A stretch of DNA of 64,000 bases from Gaiellasilicea sp963784895 (GCA_963784895.1 CAWATM010000005.1:11161-75160); one strand, 5' to 3'. Counted from the stretch's first letter, positions 19,738-28,150 are shown. Program-made: numbers and translations. The notes: generated by a model not told the origin, from the sequence alone.

Positions 19738-20283
19738 CTACAGCTGCGGCTCGATCAACCCGTACCCGCCGTCGCGGCGGCGGTAGACGACGTTTTGCTT
19801 GCCCGTCTCGATGTTGACGAAGACGAAGAAGTCGTGGCCGATCAGCTCCAGCTCGACCGTCGCCTCGTCCGGGGTCAGCGGCTGGAGGTCGAACTGCTTC
19901 GACTTGACGATCATCCGCTCGAGCTGCGCGCCCGAGAAGGTCGGCTCCTCCGGCCCGCTCCCGTTGGCACGCCGGCCCGTCTCGCGGCGGCTGCGCTTCT
20001 GGCGGTAGCGCTTCACCTGACGCTCGAGCTTGTCGACGAGCTGATCGATCGAGGCCTCGAAACCCGCCGAGCGCTCGCGGACGCGCAGCGTCGAACCCTT
20101 CGTCCAGACGGTCGCCTCCGCGATGTGGTCGTCGGCGATCGACGGGTTCGTCTCCAGCGTCAGCTCGACCTCGATCTGCGTGGGCTCGGGGAGCTGCTTC
20201 TCGATCTTGTCGAGCTTGTCCTCGGCGTACCTCCGGATCGAATCGTTGACCTCGACGTTTCGGCCCTTGACCTCGAGTCGCAT
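19738..20283 (-). CDS. hpf: Long-form ribosome hibernation-promoting factor
   Basis: A 181-residue long HPF, which dimerises 70S ribosomes into inactive 100S particles in stationary phase. The N-terminal S30AE domain (about 1-100: MRLEVKGRNVEVNDSIRRYA) is followed by a basic linker (RQKRSRRETGRR) and the C-terminal dimerisation domain (about 120-181) with VELELIGHDFFVFVNIETG and VYRRRDGGYGLIEP. A TACCCT box at 20319-20314 would give a leader of about 25-30 nt with AAGGAG just before the ATG, so this gene, unlike its neighbours, uses a Shine-Dalgarno. Confidence 0.95.
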   Translation of the reverse strand: MRLEVKGRNVEVNDSIRRYAEDKLDKIEKQLPEPTQIEVELTLETNPSIADDHIAEATVWTKGSTLRVRERSAGFEASIDQLVDKLERQVKRYRQKRSRRETGRRANGSGPEEPTFSGAQLERMIVKSKQFDLQPLTPDEATVELELIGHDFFVFVNIETGKQNVVYRRRDGGYGLIEPQL

Positions 20284-20328
20284 CGGCTCTCCTTCGTCCG
20301 GTCGTTGCTCTCAGGGTAACCCACCGGA

Positions 20329-20988
20329 TCAGCGCACGGCTCGCGCCAGCGTCACCACCTCCACTCTGCGCGCGCCGCCCCGCCGCAGCGCGGTGGCCGC
20401 CGCGCCGGCCGTTGCTCCGCTCGCGTAGACGTCGTCGACCAGGCAGACGCCGGCCGGCGACGCGCGTGCTGACGCGAACGCGCCGCGGACGTTGCGCCGC
20501 CGCGCCTGCAGCCCGAGGCCGCGCTGACGCTCGACTGACCGAACCCGGCGGACGAGAGAGATGACAGGCAGCTCCCAGACGCGGCCGAGCTCCCGGGCAA
20601 GCTCCTCGGCCGGCCGGTGGCCTCGGTACAGAGCCCGGTCGCCGTCGGCGGGGACGAATGCGAGCACGGGCGCCGCGGGGCGCGACAGCGTCTCTGCGAC
20701 GATCGCCGCCGCGTCGCGGGCCAGCCGGCGTTGACCGCGCTCCTTCCAGGCCTGGACGAAACGCCGTGCCGGCGCGTCGTAGACGATCGCCGCCCGCGCG
20801 CTGGCGAAGGCGATCCTGCGGCCGCTGCACTCGGCGCAGCGCCGGACCGGCCAGGCGCCAGGGGAGCCGCAGCGATCGCAGAGCGGCGGCGCCAGCCGGA
20901 TCAGCGCGTCCCGGCAGCCGGGACAGAGCGCCGCCCCGAGCGCACCGCACGCAGCACACCGGTTCGGCAGCAGGAGGTCGAGGAGCAC
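20329..20988 (-). CDS. ComF-family phosphoribosyltransferase-like protein
   Basis: A 219-residue protein of the ComF/GntX type. Four N-terminal Cys pairs (NRCAACGALG, LCPGC, LCDRCG, RRCAECSG) make a zinc-ribbon region, then a phosphoribosyltransferase domain with the PRPP loop VCLVDDVYASGATAGAA (about 180-197). In Firmicutes ComFC takes part in DNA uptake, but most homologues are of unknown role; no competence genes are nearby. GTG at 20988 follows TACGGT by seven bases, so it is probably leaderless. Confidence 0.9.
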   Translation of the reverse strand: MLLDLLLPNRCAACGALGAALCPGCRDALIRLAPPLCDRCGSPGAWPVRRCAECSGRRIAFASARAAIVYDAPARRFVQAWKERGQRRLARDAAAIVAETLSRPAAPVLAFVPADGDRALYRGHRPAEELARELGRVWELPVISLVRRVRSVERQRGLGLQARRRNVRGAFASARASPAGVCLVDDVYASGATAGAAATALRRGGARRVEVVTLARAVR

Positions 20989-20995
20989 ACCCCCG

Positions 20996-21001
20996 ACCGT
21001 A
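20996..21001 (-). promoter_or_regulatory. -10 box of ComF-like gene (leaderless)
   Basis: TACGGT on the minus strand, seven bases from the GTG at 20988. Confidence 0.5.
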
Positions 21002-21045
21002 CGGGTGAACCTGCCACAGGTGTGTCACGCAATCGTGTCGATTGA

Positions 21046-21819
21046 CTACATCTCGAGCACGTACGTTTCTCGCTCCGGCAGCCCCCGCGCTCGCCGGAGC
21101 AGGTTGTCCGCGGCCAGCAGCTGCTCCTTGTCGCCGATGTCGAGCCAGACGCCGGTGAACCAGAAGCCGTACACCGGCTCACGGGAGCGAAGCCATTCGA
21201 TGAAGCTGCCCGACTGGTCGGGCGCGTTGCCCTCGGCGAGGTAGCGCCCGACGAGCGGCAAGTGCTCGCGGTGATAGATGTACGTCGCGGTTGCCGCGAG
21301 CGTGCTGGCCGGTTCGGAGGGCTTCTCGACGAACTCGATCACCCGGTCGTCGCCGTCGAGCTCGACGATCCCGTACTGGCTCGCGAGCCGGAGATCGCCG
21401 ACGTCCCGGACCGCGACCGCGCTGGCGACGCCCTTGCCGCGCCAGAAGTCGACGTAGTCCTGCAGGTCGTACTCGAAGAGGTTGTCGCCGGCGATCACGA
21501 TCACGTCGTCGTCGACGATCCCGGCCCGGTCGAGCGTGAAAGCGACGTCCCCGATCGCGCCGAGCCGGTCCTCGTTCGAGCTCGTGCCGTCGTCGTGCAC
21601 CGTCACACCGGCCTCGAGTTTCGCCCACTGCTCGAAGTCGCGGGCGAAACGGCTGTTCGTGACGACGTGCACCTCGTCGATCTCCTTTACCTCGCGGACC
21701 CGCTCGAGGATCCAGTCGACCATCAGCTTGCCGCCGACGGGCAGCAAGCACTTCGAGCGATCGTCGGTCAGCGGCCGCAAGCGGGTCGCATAGCCGCCGG
21801 CGAGGATGATCGCCTTCAT
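21046..21819 (-). CDS. Sugar-phosphate nucleotidyltransferase (RmlA-like)
   Basis: A 257-residue nucleotidyltransferase that activates a sugar phosphate with an NTP. The nucleotide-binding signature is at the N-terminus (AIILAGGYATRLRPLTDDRS), followed by KCLLPVGGKLMVDWIL, the metal-binding IVIAGDNLFEYD (about 107) and a C-terminal VYGFWFTGVWLDIGDKEQL. Single-domain length matches glucose-1-phosphate thymidylyl- or uridylyltransferases; the exact nucleotide and sugar are not determined. ATG overlaps the upstream stop as ATGA, making it the last gene of the leftward train that begins with ugd or mtnA. Confidence 0.88.
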   Translation of the reverse strand: MKAIILAGGYATRLRPLTDDRSKCLLPVGGKLMVDWILERVREVKEIDEVHVVTNSRFARDFEQWAKLEAGVTVHDDGTSSNEDRLGAIGDVAFTLDRAGIVDDDVIVIAGDNLFEYDLQDYVDFWRGKGVASAVAVRDVGDLRLASQYGIVELDGDDRVIEFVEKPSEPASTLAATATYIYHREHLPLVGRYLAEGNAPDQSGSFIEWLRSREPVYGFWFTGVWLDIGDKEQLLAADNLLRRARGLPERETYVLEM

Positions 21820-22559
21820 CGGAACTCGTGCTCCTTCACAGCGTCGAGCCCGTCATCCGGACCCCATTGATGGGCGACGCCGCGGGAGTCGAAGAGCGCC
21901 TCGACACGACGCTCGAGCTCCTGCTGCAGTGCGGGATCGCCGGTCGCGAGCACGCGCATCAGCGTGTCGGCGAGATAGCCCTCCTCCCAGCCCTGTACCC
22001 GCTCCAGCTCTCGCAGCGGCGCACGCAGCTGATCGTGGAACGGCGGCAGCTGCCGTTCCGCCGCGAACAGCAGCCGCACGAGGCAGAGGCACGAGTGCGC
22101 TGCCTGCATCCGCCCGCCGAACTCGTCGCCGCGGCGCCACGCCTTCAGCGAGCGGAAGAAGCAGTTCAGGTAGCCGTCGTAGAGCTCATCGAGATCGTCC
22201 CGTGCGCGTGCACCGGCATTGGCCACGATCGCCTCGACGAGTGCTGCGACCTCGCCGCTCGTATCGGCGATGACCTTGGCGTTCACGAACATCGGCGTGT
22301 ACCCGTCCGTCGCGTTCGCGCGGACCCGCAGCGCCTCGGGCGAGGCGAAACTGATGTCGGCCTTGGGCGGCCCCGGACGCAGCTCGCGAAGCTCCTCCCG
22401 GTCGCGGCGAGCGGCATAGCTCTCGTCGGTGACGACGCGGACGAGGTCGAAATCCGAGTCCTCCCCATGCACTCCGGCGGCTCGCGAGCCATGCAGAATC
22501 AGGCCGATCGAATCGGGGTCGTCGACCACGTCGCGGACGATTTCGTCCAGCACGCTCAC
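21816..22559 (-). CDS. Nucleotidyltransferase-domain protein (MNT/KNT-like)
   Basis: About 247 residues. The catalytic signature of the polymerase-beta-like nucleotidyltransferase fold, GSRAAGVHGEDSDFDLVRV, is at about 30: GS followed by DxD. The C-terminal half is helical with AHSCLCLVRLLFAAERQLPP, resembling aminoglycoside adenylyltransferase-like proteins. GTG at 22559 overlaps the mtnA stop as GTGA; the ORF stays open further upstream but inside mtnA. Substrate is unknown; placement between mtnA and a sugar nucleotidyltransferase suggests small-molecule metabolism rather than a toxin. Confidence 0.8.
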   Translation of the reverse strand: MSVLDEIVRDVVDDPDSIGLILHGSRAAGVHGEDSDFDLVRVVTDESYAARRDREELRELRPGPPKADISFASPEALRVRANATDGYTPMFVNAKVIADTSGEVAALVEAIVANAGARARDDLDELYDGYLNCFFRSLKAWRRGDEFGGRMQAAHSCLCLVRLLFAAERQLPPFHDQLRAPLRELERVQGWEEGYLADTLMRVLATGDPALQQELERRVEALFDSRGVAHQWGPDDGLDAVKEHEFR

Positions 22560-23500
22560 CGCGGCAGCGACGCTTCGTAGGGCGCGCGATGAACGCCCTC
22601 CTCGGTGACGATCGCTGCGATGAGAGCGGCGGGCGTGACGTCGAACGCCGGGTTGCACGCCGGGAAGCGCGCAGTGATCTCGGCGCCGTCGCGCTCCTCG
22701 ATCGGGATGCCGGCACCGGTCGCCGTGGCGTGGTCGATCGTCGAGGTCGGAGCGACGACGTACAAGGGGATCCGGTGATGAGCCGCGGCCACTGCGAGAC
22801 CATACGTCCCGATCTTGTTCGCGGAGTCGCCGTTGGCTGCGATCCGGTCGGCACCGGTGACGATGCAGTCGACCTCGCCACGGCTCATCAGGTGCGCGGC
22901 CGCCGCGTCGGCGATGACTGCGTGGGGAATGCCGAGCTGCTCGAGCTCCCAGGCGGTCAGCCGCGCGCCCTGGAGCAGCGGCCGTGTCTCGTCGACCCAG
23001 ACGTGGGCGAGGAGGCCGTCCTCCCAGGCGGTACGCAGCGCGCCGACGGCCGAGCCGTAACCGCCCGTGGCAAGGCCGCCCGCGTTGCAGTGGGTGAGGG
23101 CCTTCGAGCCCGGCCCGAAAAGCGCTGCGGCATGCGCGCCCATTCGCTTGCAGCGATCGACCTCGGCCGCGTGCAGCGCCCGCGCCCGCTCCGGAGCGGG
23201 ATCGTCGCGCAGCTGCTCCAGGGCCCAGATGAGGTTGACGGCCGTAGGCCTCGACTCCGCGAGAACACGGTACGCGGCGTCGAGGTCCTCTCCCCTCGCG
23301 GCCGCCAGCGCGTAGCCGTACGCGGCAGCCACTCCGATCGCGGGAGCTCCGCGGACGGCGAGCGTCCGGATCGCGTCGGCGACCTCGGCGGCCGATTCGC
23401 AGCGGAGCTCGACTTCCTCGTCCGGAAGCCGGCGCTGGTCGAGCAGGACGACCGCGCCGGCTTCCAGACGAACGATCTCCTCGGGGTCCAGGTCACGCAT
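22556..23500 (-). CDS. mtnA: Methylthioribose-1-phosphate isomerase
   Basis: A 314-residue enzyme of the methionine salvage pathway converting methylthioribose-1-phosphate to methylthioribulose-1-phosphate. Family hallmarks include AIRTLAVRGAPAIGVAAAYG, the catalytic Cys in LTHCNAGGLATGGYG, the Asp in IVTGADRIAANGDSANKIGT, and PLYVVAPTSTID. Length is slightly shorter than the usual 340-350. No other mtn salvage genes (mtnB-D, mtnK/P) are seen nearby, so the rest of the pathway must be elsewhere or replaced. Lies downstream of ahcY on the same strand. Confidence 0.93.
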   Translation of the reverse strand: MRDLDPEEIVRLEAGAVVLLDQRRLPDEEVELRCESAAEVADAIRTLAVRGAPAIGVAAAYGYALAAARGEDLDAAYRVLAESRPTAVNLIWALEQLRDDPAPERARALHAAEVDRCKRMGAHAAALFGPGSKALTHCNAGGLATGGYGSAVGALRTAWEDGLLAHVWVDETRPLLQGARLTAWELEQLGIPHAVIADAAAAHLMSRGEVDCIVTGADRIAANGDSANKIGTYGLAVAAAHHRIPLYVVAPTSTIDHATATGAGIPIEERDGAEITARFPACNPAFDVTPAALIAAIVTEEGVHRAPYEASLPR

Positions 23501-23621
23501 CTGACCGTTCGTCCTCGAAAACCCTCGGCTCGAGGGCGTGACCGGACGTGCGGAGTCCCTTCCAGACGATCTCGTCCGCGGTCTCCTGAGCGCTCCGGTT
23601 GGCGGCCGGAGCCGGATTCAC
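23493..23621 (-). CDS. Possible 42-residue small protein upstream of mtnA
   Basis: GTG at 23621 overlaps the TGA of the preceding tiny frame (GTGA), and the frame ends TGA at 23493, overlapping the mtnA start by 8 bases. The reading SAQETADEIVWKGLRTSGHA has mostly G/C third positions like real genes in this window. It may be a true small gene, or the remains of a longer gene whose frame is broken. No family recognised. Confidence 0.35.
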   Translation of the reverse strand: MNPAPAANRSAQETADEIVWKGLRTSGHALEPRVFEDERSDA

Positions 23622-23689
23622 TCCGGCGGGAGGCCCAGCAGGGCTGTCAGATCGGCGACGGAGAAGGAGGGGGCTTGTGGGGGAACCAT
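23618..23689 (-). CDS. Possible 23-residue leader-like ORF after ahcY
   Basis: ATG at 23689 opens MVPPQAPSFSVADLTALLGL and stops at TGA 23618, inside a GTGA overlap with the next small frame. The ATG lies in the loop of the hairpin at 23676-23702. The phrase SVADLTALLGLPPE looks like real protein. Tentative. Confidence 0.3.
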   Translation of the reverse strand: MVPPQAPSFSVADLTALLGLPPE

Positions 23690-23702
23690 GGGTTCCCCCA
23701 CA
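23676..23702. terminator. Perfect 12-bp hairpin after ahcY
   Basis: TGTGGGGGAACC and GGTTCCCCCACA flank the loop ATG, five bases after the ahcY stop. There is no T-run, so it may slow transcription or protect the 3' end of the ahcY message rather than terminate fully. Confidence 0.55.
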
Positions 23703-23707
23703 ATCGC

Positions 23708-24976
23708 TTAAGTCCCTTCGTCCCACGAGGCCAGGTACTTCGCCTGCTCCTCGGTGAGCTGGTCGATCTCGACACCCATGGTCGCGAGCTTGAGGCGCGC
23801 GATCTCGTTGTCGATCTCCTCCGGGACGACGTACACCTTCTTCTCGAGCGAGGTCGCGTTCTGGACGACGTACTCGGCGGAGAGGGCCTGGTTGGCGAAG
23901 GACATGTCCATCACCTGGGCCGGGTGCCCTTCGGCGGCCGCGAGGTTGACGAGCCGACCGTCCGCGATCAGGTAGAGCCGGCGGCCGTCACCCATCGTGA
24001 ACTCCTCGACGAACTCACGCGCCTGCCGCGTTTCGGTGGCGAGCGCCCGCAGCGCCGGCAGCTCGATCTCGACGTTGAAGTGGCCGGTGTTGGCGAGGAG
24101 CGCTCCGTCCTTCATCTGCTCCATGTGGCTCTTCGCGACCACCGACTTGTCGCCGGTGGCGGTGATGAAGATGTCGCCGATCTTGGCGGCCTCGGCCATC
24201 GTCATCACGAGGAAGCCGTCCATGACCGCCTCGATCGCCTTCATCGGGTCGACCTCGGTGACGACCACGTTGGAGCCCATGCCCTTGGCGCGCATGGCGA
24301 CGCCGCGGCCGCACCAGCCGTAGCCCGCGACGACGAGCGTGCGGCCGGCGAGGAGGACGTTCGTCGCGCGGATGACGCCGTCGAGCGTCGACTGGCCGGT
24401 GCCGTAGCGGTTGTCGAAGAGATGCTTCGTCTTCGCCTCGTTGACGGCGACGACCGGGAAGGCGAGCTTGCCGTCGCGCTCGAGCGCCTTCAGCCGGATG
24501 ACGCCGGTCGTCGTCTCCTCCGTGCCCGCGATCACGTCGCCGAGCTGCTCGCGGCGGGCGGTGTGCAGGACGCCGATCACGTCGGCGCCGTCGTCCATCG
24601 TGATGTGCGGCTTGTGGTCGACCGCGGCCTCGATGTGCTGGTAGTAGGAGTCGTTGTCCTCGCCCTTGATCGCGAAGGTCGAGATCCCGTACTCGTCGAC
24701 GAGCGCCGCGGCGACGTCGTCCTGGGTCGAGAGCGGGTTGGACGCGCAGATGACGACGTCGGCGCCGCCCGCTTGCAGCGTCCGCATCAGGTTCGCCGTC
24801 TCCGTCGTCACGTGCAGACAGGCCGAGATCCGGTAGCCCGTCAGGGGTTGCTCGGTCTCGAACCGCTCGCGGATCGCGGCCAGCACCGGCATCTGCCGGT
24901 CGGCCCACTCGATCCGGCGCACGCCGTCGGAGGCGAGCGCAAGATCCTTCACGTCGTATCGCTTTGTCGTAGCCAT
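23708..24976 (-). CDS. ahcY: Adenosylhomocysteinase (SAH hydrolase)
   Basis: A 422-residue enzyme splitting S-adenosylhomocysteine into adenosine and homocysteine, relieving product inhibition of methyltransferases. It has the substrate-side motifs SACLHVTTETANLM, ICASNPLSTQDDVAAAL and NEAKTKHLFDNRYGTGQS, and the NAD-binding Rossmann loop VVAGYGWCGRGVAMRAKGMG. The C-terminus differs from mitochondrial-type enzymes, which end in a conserved KPxxYRY; here it ends ASWDEGT, as in many archaeal/bacterial short forms. It starts 13 bases after the MerR gene stop, so both are probably one transcript. Confidence 0.96.
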   Translation of the reverse strand: MATTKRYDVKDLALASDGVRRIEWADRQMPVLAAIRERFETEQPLTGYRISACLHVTTETANLMRTLQAGGADVVICASNPLSTQDDVAAALVDEYGISTFAIKGEDNDSYYQHIEAAVDHKPHITMDDGADVIGVLHTARREQLGDVIAGTEETTTGVIRLKALERDGKLAFPVVAVNEAKTKHLFDNRYGTGQSTLDGVIRATNVLLAGRTLVVAGYGWCGRGVAMRAKGMGSNVVVTEVDPMKAIEAVMDGFLVMTMAEAAKIGDIFITATGDKSVVAKSHMEQMKDGALLANTGHFNVEIELPALRALATETRQAREFVEEFTMGDGRRLYLIADGRLVNLAAAEGHPAQVMDMSFANQALSAEYVVQNATSLEKKVYVVPEEIDNEIARLKLATMGVEIDQLTEEQAKYLASWDEGT

Positions 24977-24989
24977 CGGTTCCCTTCGC

Positions 24990-25322
24990 TCAGGCGGCCG
25001 AGATCAGCCGCTCGTGCTTTCGCTGTTCCCACTCGACCCAGTCCGCGCCCGGTCCCGCCGCGCGCATCCAGTTGTCGAGGGCGATCCGGAGCTCGGGCTC
25101 GCGGCGGAGGCGCGCCGAGAAGGCGACCTCGTCCAGCTCGATCCCGAACCGCTCCCGCAGCAGCTTGAGCTGCCGGAGCTGGAGGAGAGCGCCCTGCCCG
25201 TAGATCCTGTAACCGGCGACTGTCCGCTCCGGAACCACGAGACCCATGGTCTCGAGATACCGGAGCATCCGAGCCGACCAACCGGTCTGCGCGGCCGCCT
25301 CGCCGATCGTGAGCGCCTCCAC
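24990..25322 (-). CDS. MerR-family transcriptional regulator next to ahcY
   Basis: A 110-residue protein beginning with a MerR winged helix: LTIGEAAAQTGWSARMLRYL (helix-turn-helix), then MGLVVPERTVAGYRIYG (wing) and a short helical C-terminal part, too small for a large ligand domain. GTG at 25322 is leaderless after TAAGGT (seven bases). The short dyad CAAC-N9-GTTG at 25328-25344 overlaps the -10 box and could be an autoregulatory site. Position directly before ahcY suggests control of the methionine/SAH cycle; this is inference. Confidence 0.85.
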   Translation of the reverse strand: MEALTIGEAAAQTGWSARMLRYLETMGLVVPERTVAGYRIYGQGALLQLRQLKLLRERFGIELDEVAFSARLRREPELRIALDNWMRAAGPGADWVEWEQRKHERLISAA

Positions 25323-25329
25323 CGGCGCA

Positions 25330-25335
25330 ACCTTA
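25330..25335 (-). promoter_or_regulatory. -10 box of the MerR-ahcY unit (leaderless)
   Basis: TAAGGT on the minus strand, seven bases from the GTG at 25322, lying within the dyad CAAC-N9-GTTG (25328-25344). Confidence 0.5.
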
Positions 25336-25346
25336 CCAGAGTTGTG

Positions 25347-25757
25347 TCAGGGCGTCGAGGTGCCCTCGCGGCCGTAGAGGTCATCGAGCCGGACGACGTC
25401 GTCGAGGTGCGGTGTCGAGACCTCCAGGATCGTCGTATCCTCGAGCGCGGTGACCCGATGGACCGTGCCGGGCGTGTACCGGAACGCCGCACCCGCCGAG
25501 ATCACCTCCTCGTTCAGGACCGCCTGTCCCACCTCTCCGAGCTCGAGCTTCGCCCTGCCCGACTGGACGAGCCACGACTCGTCCTTCTCGTTGTGGAACT
25601 GGAGGCTGAGGGCGGCACCGGCCTTCACGAAGAGCAGCTTGCCGCAGTAGACGTCCGTCAGCGCCCAGATCAGCTCATGGCCCCACGGCTTCTCGACCTT
25701 CCGGACCTCGAAACGCCAGCGGTCGATCGAATCCAGGTTCGGGGAGTCGACGCTCAC
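25347..25757 (-). CDS. Mannose-6-phosphate isomerase-like type II cupin
   Basis: A 136-residue single-domain cupin. VEKPWGHELIWALTDVYCGK is typical of the cupin half of bifunctional mannose-1-phosphate guanylyltransferase / mannose-6-phosphate isomerase, with metal-binding motif 1 as LSLQFHNEKDESWLVQSG and motif 2 as YTPGTVHRVTALEDTTI. The GTG overlaps the upstream guanylyltransferase-like gene (GTGA), so the two functions that are fused in other bacteria are separate but adjacent here. Likely role: supply of a mannose-type sugar nucleotide for surface polysaccharide. Confidence 0.85.
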   Translation of the reverse strand: MSVDSPNLDSIDRWRFEVRKVEKPWGHELIWALTDVYCGKLLFVKAGAALSLQFHNEKDESWLVQSGRAKLELGEVGQAVLNEEVISAGAAFRYTPGTVHRVTALEDTTILEVSTPHLDDVVRLDDLYGREGTSTP

Positions 25758-26870
25758 GGGAAGGAGACCGCGCCCGCCGCAATCGTTTCGTCCGCTGCCA
25801 CCCGCATGCCGTGGTCGAGCATATTCCTGTCGCCGACCCGGGCGCCAGGACCGACGACGCTGAGCCCACGCACGTCGCACTCGACCCCGAGCTCCGCGTG
25901 CTCGCCGACGATCGACCCGGAGACGTGCGTTTGCGCGCCGACGACGGCGCCCGCCCCGATCACGGACGACTCGACCGAGGCGCCCTCCCCTACGACTGCG
26001 TTCGCGCCGATCACCGCGAGGCTGCCGATTCGGGCACCGGTGCCGATCCTGGCCCCCGCGCCGACGAAGACGGGCGGCACGAGCCGCGCACCTGCCGTCT
26101 CCGCGCCGTCGGCCACGAGTGTGTAGTCGGGGCCGAGGCGCTCGCCGAGCTCGGTGACGAAGTTGCGCTCGAGCACGTCGCGGTGCGCCTGCAGGTAGGC
26201 CTCTGGCGTGCCGATGTCGAGCCAGTAGCCGGGCAGGGCGACGCCGTACACCGCCGCCTCCCCGACCAGTGTGCGGGAAGACCTCGCGCTCGATCGACAC
26301 CGGCCGCCCGGCCGGGATCAGGTCGAGCACATCGGGCTCGAGCACGTACATGCCCGCGTTGATCAAGTTCGTGTCGATCTCCTCCGGTCGCGGCTTCTCG
26401 AGGAAGCTCAGCACCCGGCCGTCGTCGGCGTGGACGCGGACGAGCCCGTAGCGGCTCGGATCCTCGACGGGCGTGAGCAGGATCGTCGCCCGGCAGGCGC
26501 GGTCGCGGTGGAAGTCGACGAGCGCGCCGAGGTCGGTCTCGCGGAGCGAGTCGCCGTTGAGGGCGAAGAACGGCTCCTCGAGCCCCTCGGCCGCGAAGCG
26601 GATCGCGCCGCCGGTCCCGAGCGGCTCCTCCTCGATCCGGTATTCGAGCGCGAGCTCGCCGTAGCGGTCGCCGAAGTAGTCCTGGATCTGGGTGGGCAGG
26701 TAGCCGCACGAGATGATCGCGCGGGTGACGCCGAAGCGGCGCAGGTGCTCGAAGGTGTAGGCGAGCTGGGGCCGGTCGACGAGCGGCAGCATGTCCTTCC
26801 GCGTCCGGTCGGTCAGGGGCCGCAGCCGGGTGCCGAGGCCGCCGACGAGGATGACGGCGGGCAGGCTCAC
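25754..26870 (-). pseudogene. Mannose-1-phosphate guanylyltransferase-like enzyme, one frameshift
   Basis: GTG at 26870 opens VSLPAVILVGGLGTRLRPLT, a nucleotidyltransferase signature, and continues through LALNGDS-like FFALNGDSLRETDLG and VLSFLEKPRPEEIDTNLINA to REVFP near 26275. There the frame breaks; skipping one base (in AGTGTG, 26268-26273) gives HLVGEAAVYGVALPGYWLDI and a C-terminal left-handed beta-helix of hexapeptide repeats (GARIGTGARIGSLAVIGA) to the TGA at 25754. The span is 3n+1, so one base is extra; the repaired product has 371 residues. Both flanking 4-base overlaps (GTGA) are intact, so a sequencing error is more likely than decay. Confidence 0.85.
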
Positions 26871-28150
26871 GCCGAGGGGCGGCCGATGCCCTCGTAGACC
26901 CAGCCGAACTCGCGCATCCGATCGGGATCGAGCATGTTGCGGCCGTCGACGAAGACCGGCTGCACCGCACCCGCGGTTGCACGGGCAGCCGCCCAGTCGA
27001 CGTCGGCGAGCTCGGGCCACTCGGTCACGAGCACGACCGCGTCCGTGCCGGCCAGCGCCGCGTCGACGGACTCGACCTGTTCGACGCCGTCGAGGCTGTC
27101 CATCCGCGCAATCGGATCCCAGACGCGCACCCGCGAGCCTTCGGCGACGAGCCTGCCGGCGAGCACGAGGCTCGGCGCCTCGCGGACGTCGTCGGTGTTC
27201 GGCTTGAACGCGATCCCGAGCAGCGCCACCCTCTTGCCGCGGAGGCTGCCGAGATGATGTCGGAGCTTTCCGATCACGCGCCGCTTCTGCAGCTCGTTCA
27301 CCTCGATGACCGCGTTCAGGAGCTGAAAGTGGTAGCCGGAGTTGGCCGCGAGCTGCTTCAGCGCGAGCGAGTCCTTCGGGAAGCAGCTGCCGCCGTAGCC
27401 GATCCCGGCGCGGAGGAAGCTCTGGCCGATCCGCCGGTCGAGCCCGACGCCCTCCGCGACGCGGACGACGTCGGCGCCGGTCGCCTCGCAGACGTTCGCG
27501 ATCTCGTTGATGAAGCTGATCCGCGTCATCAGGGCCGCGTTCGCGGCGAGCTTGATCATCTCGGCCGAGGCGACGTCGCTGCGGACGACGGGACCGTCGA
27601 TACCCTCGTGCAGCGCCTCGACCGCGTCGCCGTCGGCCTCGGCGAACGAGCCGATCACGATCCGGTCGGGGTGCTGGAAGTCGCGGATCGCGGTTCCCTC
27701 GGCCGTGAACTCCGGGTTGGAGACGTAGCCGACGTGCTCGAGCCCGCGCTCGTCGAGGCGGTGACGCACCTTCTCGCCCGTACCGACGGGCACGGTGCTC
27801 TTCATCACCATCACCGCCCGTCCCTCGAGGCCGCCGAGCTCGTCGACGACCGTCCAGACCGCCGAGAGGTCGGCATCGCCGGAGTAGGTTGGCGGCGTCC
27901 CGACCGCGACGTAGAGGAAGTCGGCGCCCTCGACCGCCTCGGCGACGTCGAGCGTGTAGCTCAGCCGCTCGGCGTTCCGGTGCAGCAGGTGATCGAGGCC
28001 GGGCTCGAAGATCGGCACCTCGCCCGCGCGCAGCCGGTCGATCCGTTCGGCGACGACGTCGCGGACGACGACGTCGTGCCCGAGCTCGGCGAAGCATGCA
28101 CCGGTGACGAGGCCGACATAGCCGGCGCCGAAGACAGCGACCCTGGACAC
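26867..28150 (-). CDS. ugd: UDP-glucose 6-dehydrogenase
   Basis: A 427-residue NAD-dependent enzyme making UDP-glucuronate for surface polysaccharide. The N-terminal Rossmann motif is VFGAGYVGLVTGACFAELGH, the central domain contains KLAANAALMTRISFINE, and the catalytic Cys is in GIGYGGSCFPKDSLAL, followed by GIAFKPNTDDVREAPS. GTG at 28150 is leaderless after TAGGTT (six bases). First gene of the leftward train; its stop overlaps the next start as GTGA. A related UDP-sugar such as UDP-ManNAc dehydrogenase is less likely given NPEFTAEGTAIRDFQHPDRI. Confidence 0.93.
   Translation of the reverse strand: MSRVAVFGAGYVGLVTGACFAELGHDVVVRDVVAERIDRLRAGEVPIFEPGLDHLLHRNAERLSYTLDVAEAVEGADFLYVAVGTPPTYSGDADLSAVWTVVDELGGLEGRAVMVMKSTVPVGTGEKVRHRLDERGLEHVGYVSNPEFTAEGTAIRDFQHPDRIVIGSFAEADGDAVEALHEGIDGPVVRSDVASAEMIKLAANAALMTRISFINEIANVCEATGADVVRVAEGVGLDRRIGQSFLRAGIGYGGSCFPKDSLALKQLAANSGYHFQLLNAVIEVNELQKRRVIGKLRHHLGSLRGKRVALLGIAFKPNTDDVREAPSLVLAGRLVAEGSRVRVWDPIARMDSLDGVEQVESVDAALAGTDAVVLVTEWPELADVDWAAARATAGAVQPVFVDGRNMLDPDRMREFGWVYEGIGRPSA

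Noticed and set aside
25347..28097. A single 916-codon minus-strand frame joining three enzymes
   Set aside because: It is an artefact of the frame break in the guanylyltransferase-like gene; its upstream part is an out-of-frame reading of ugd.
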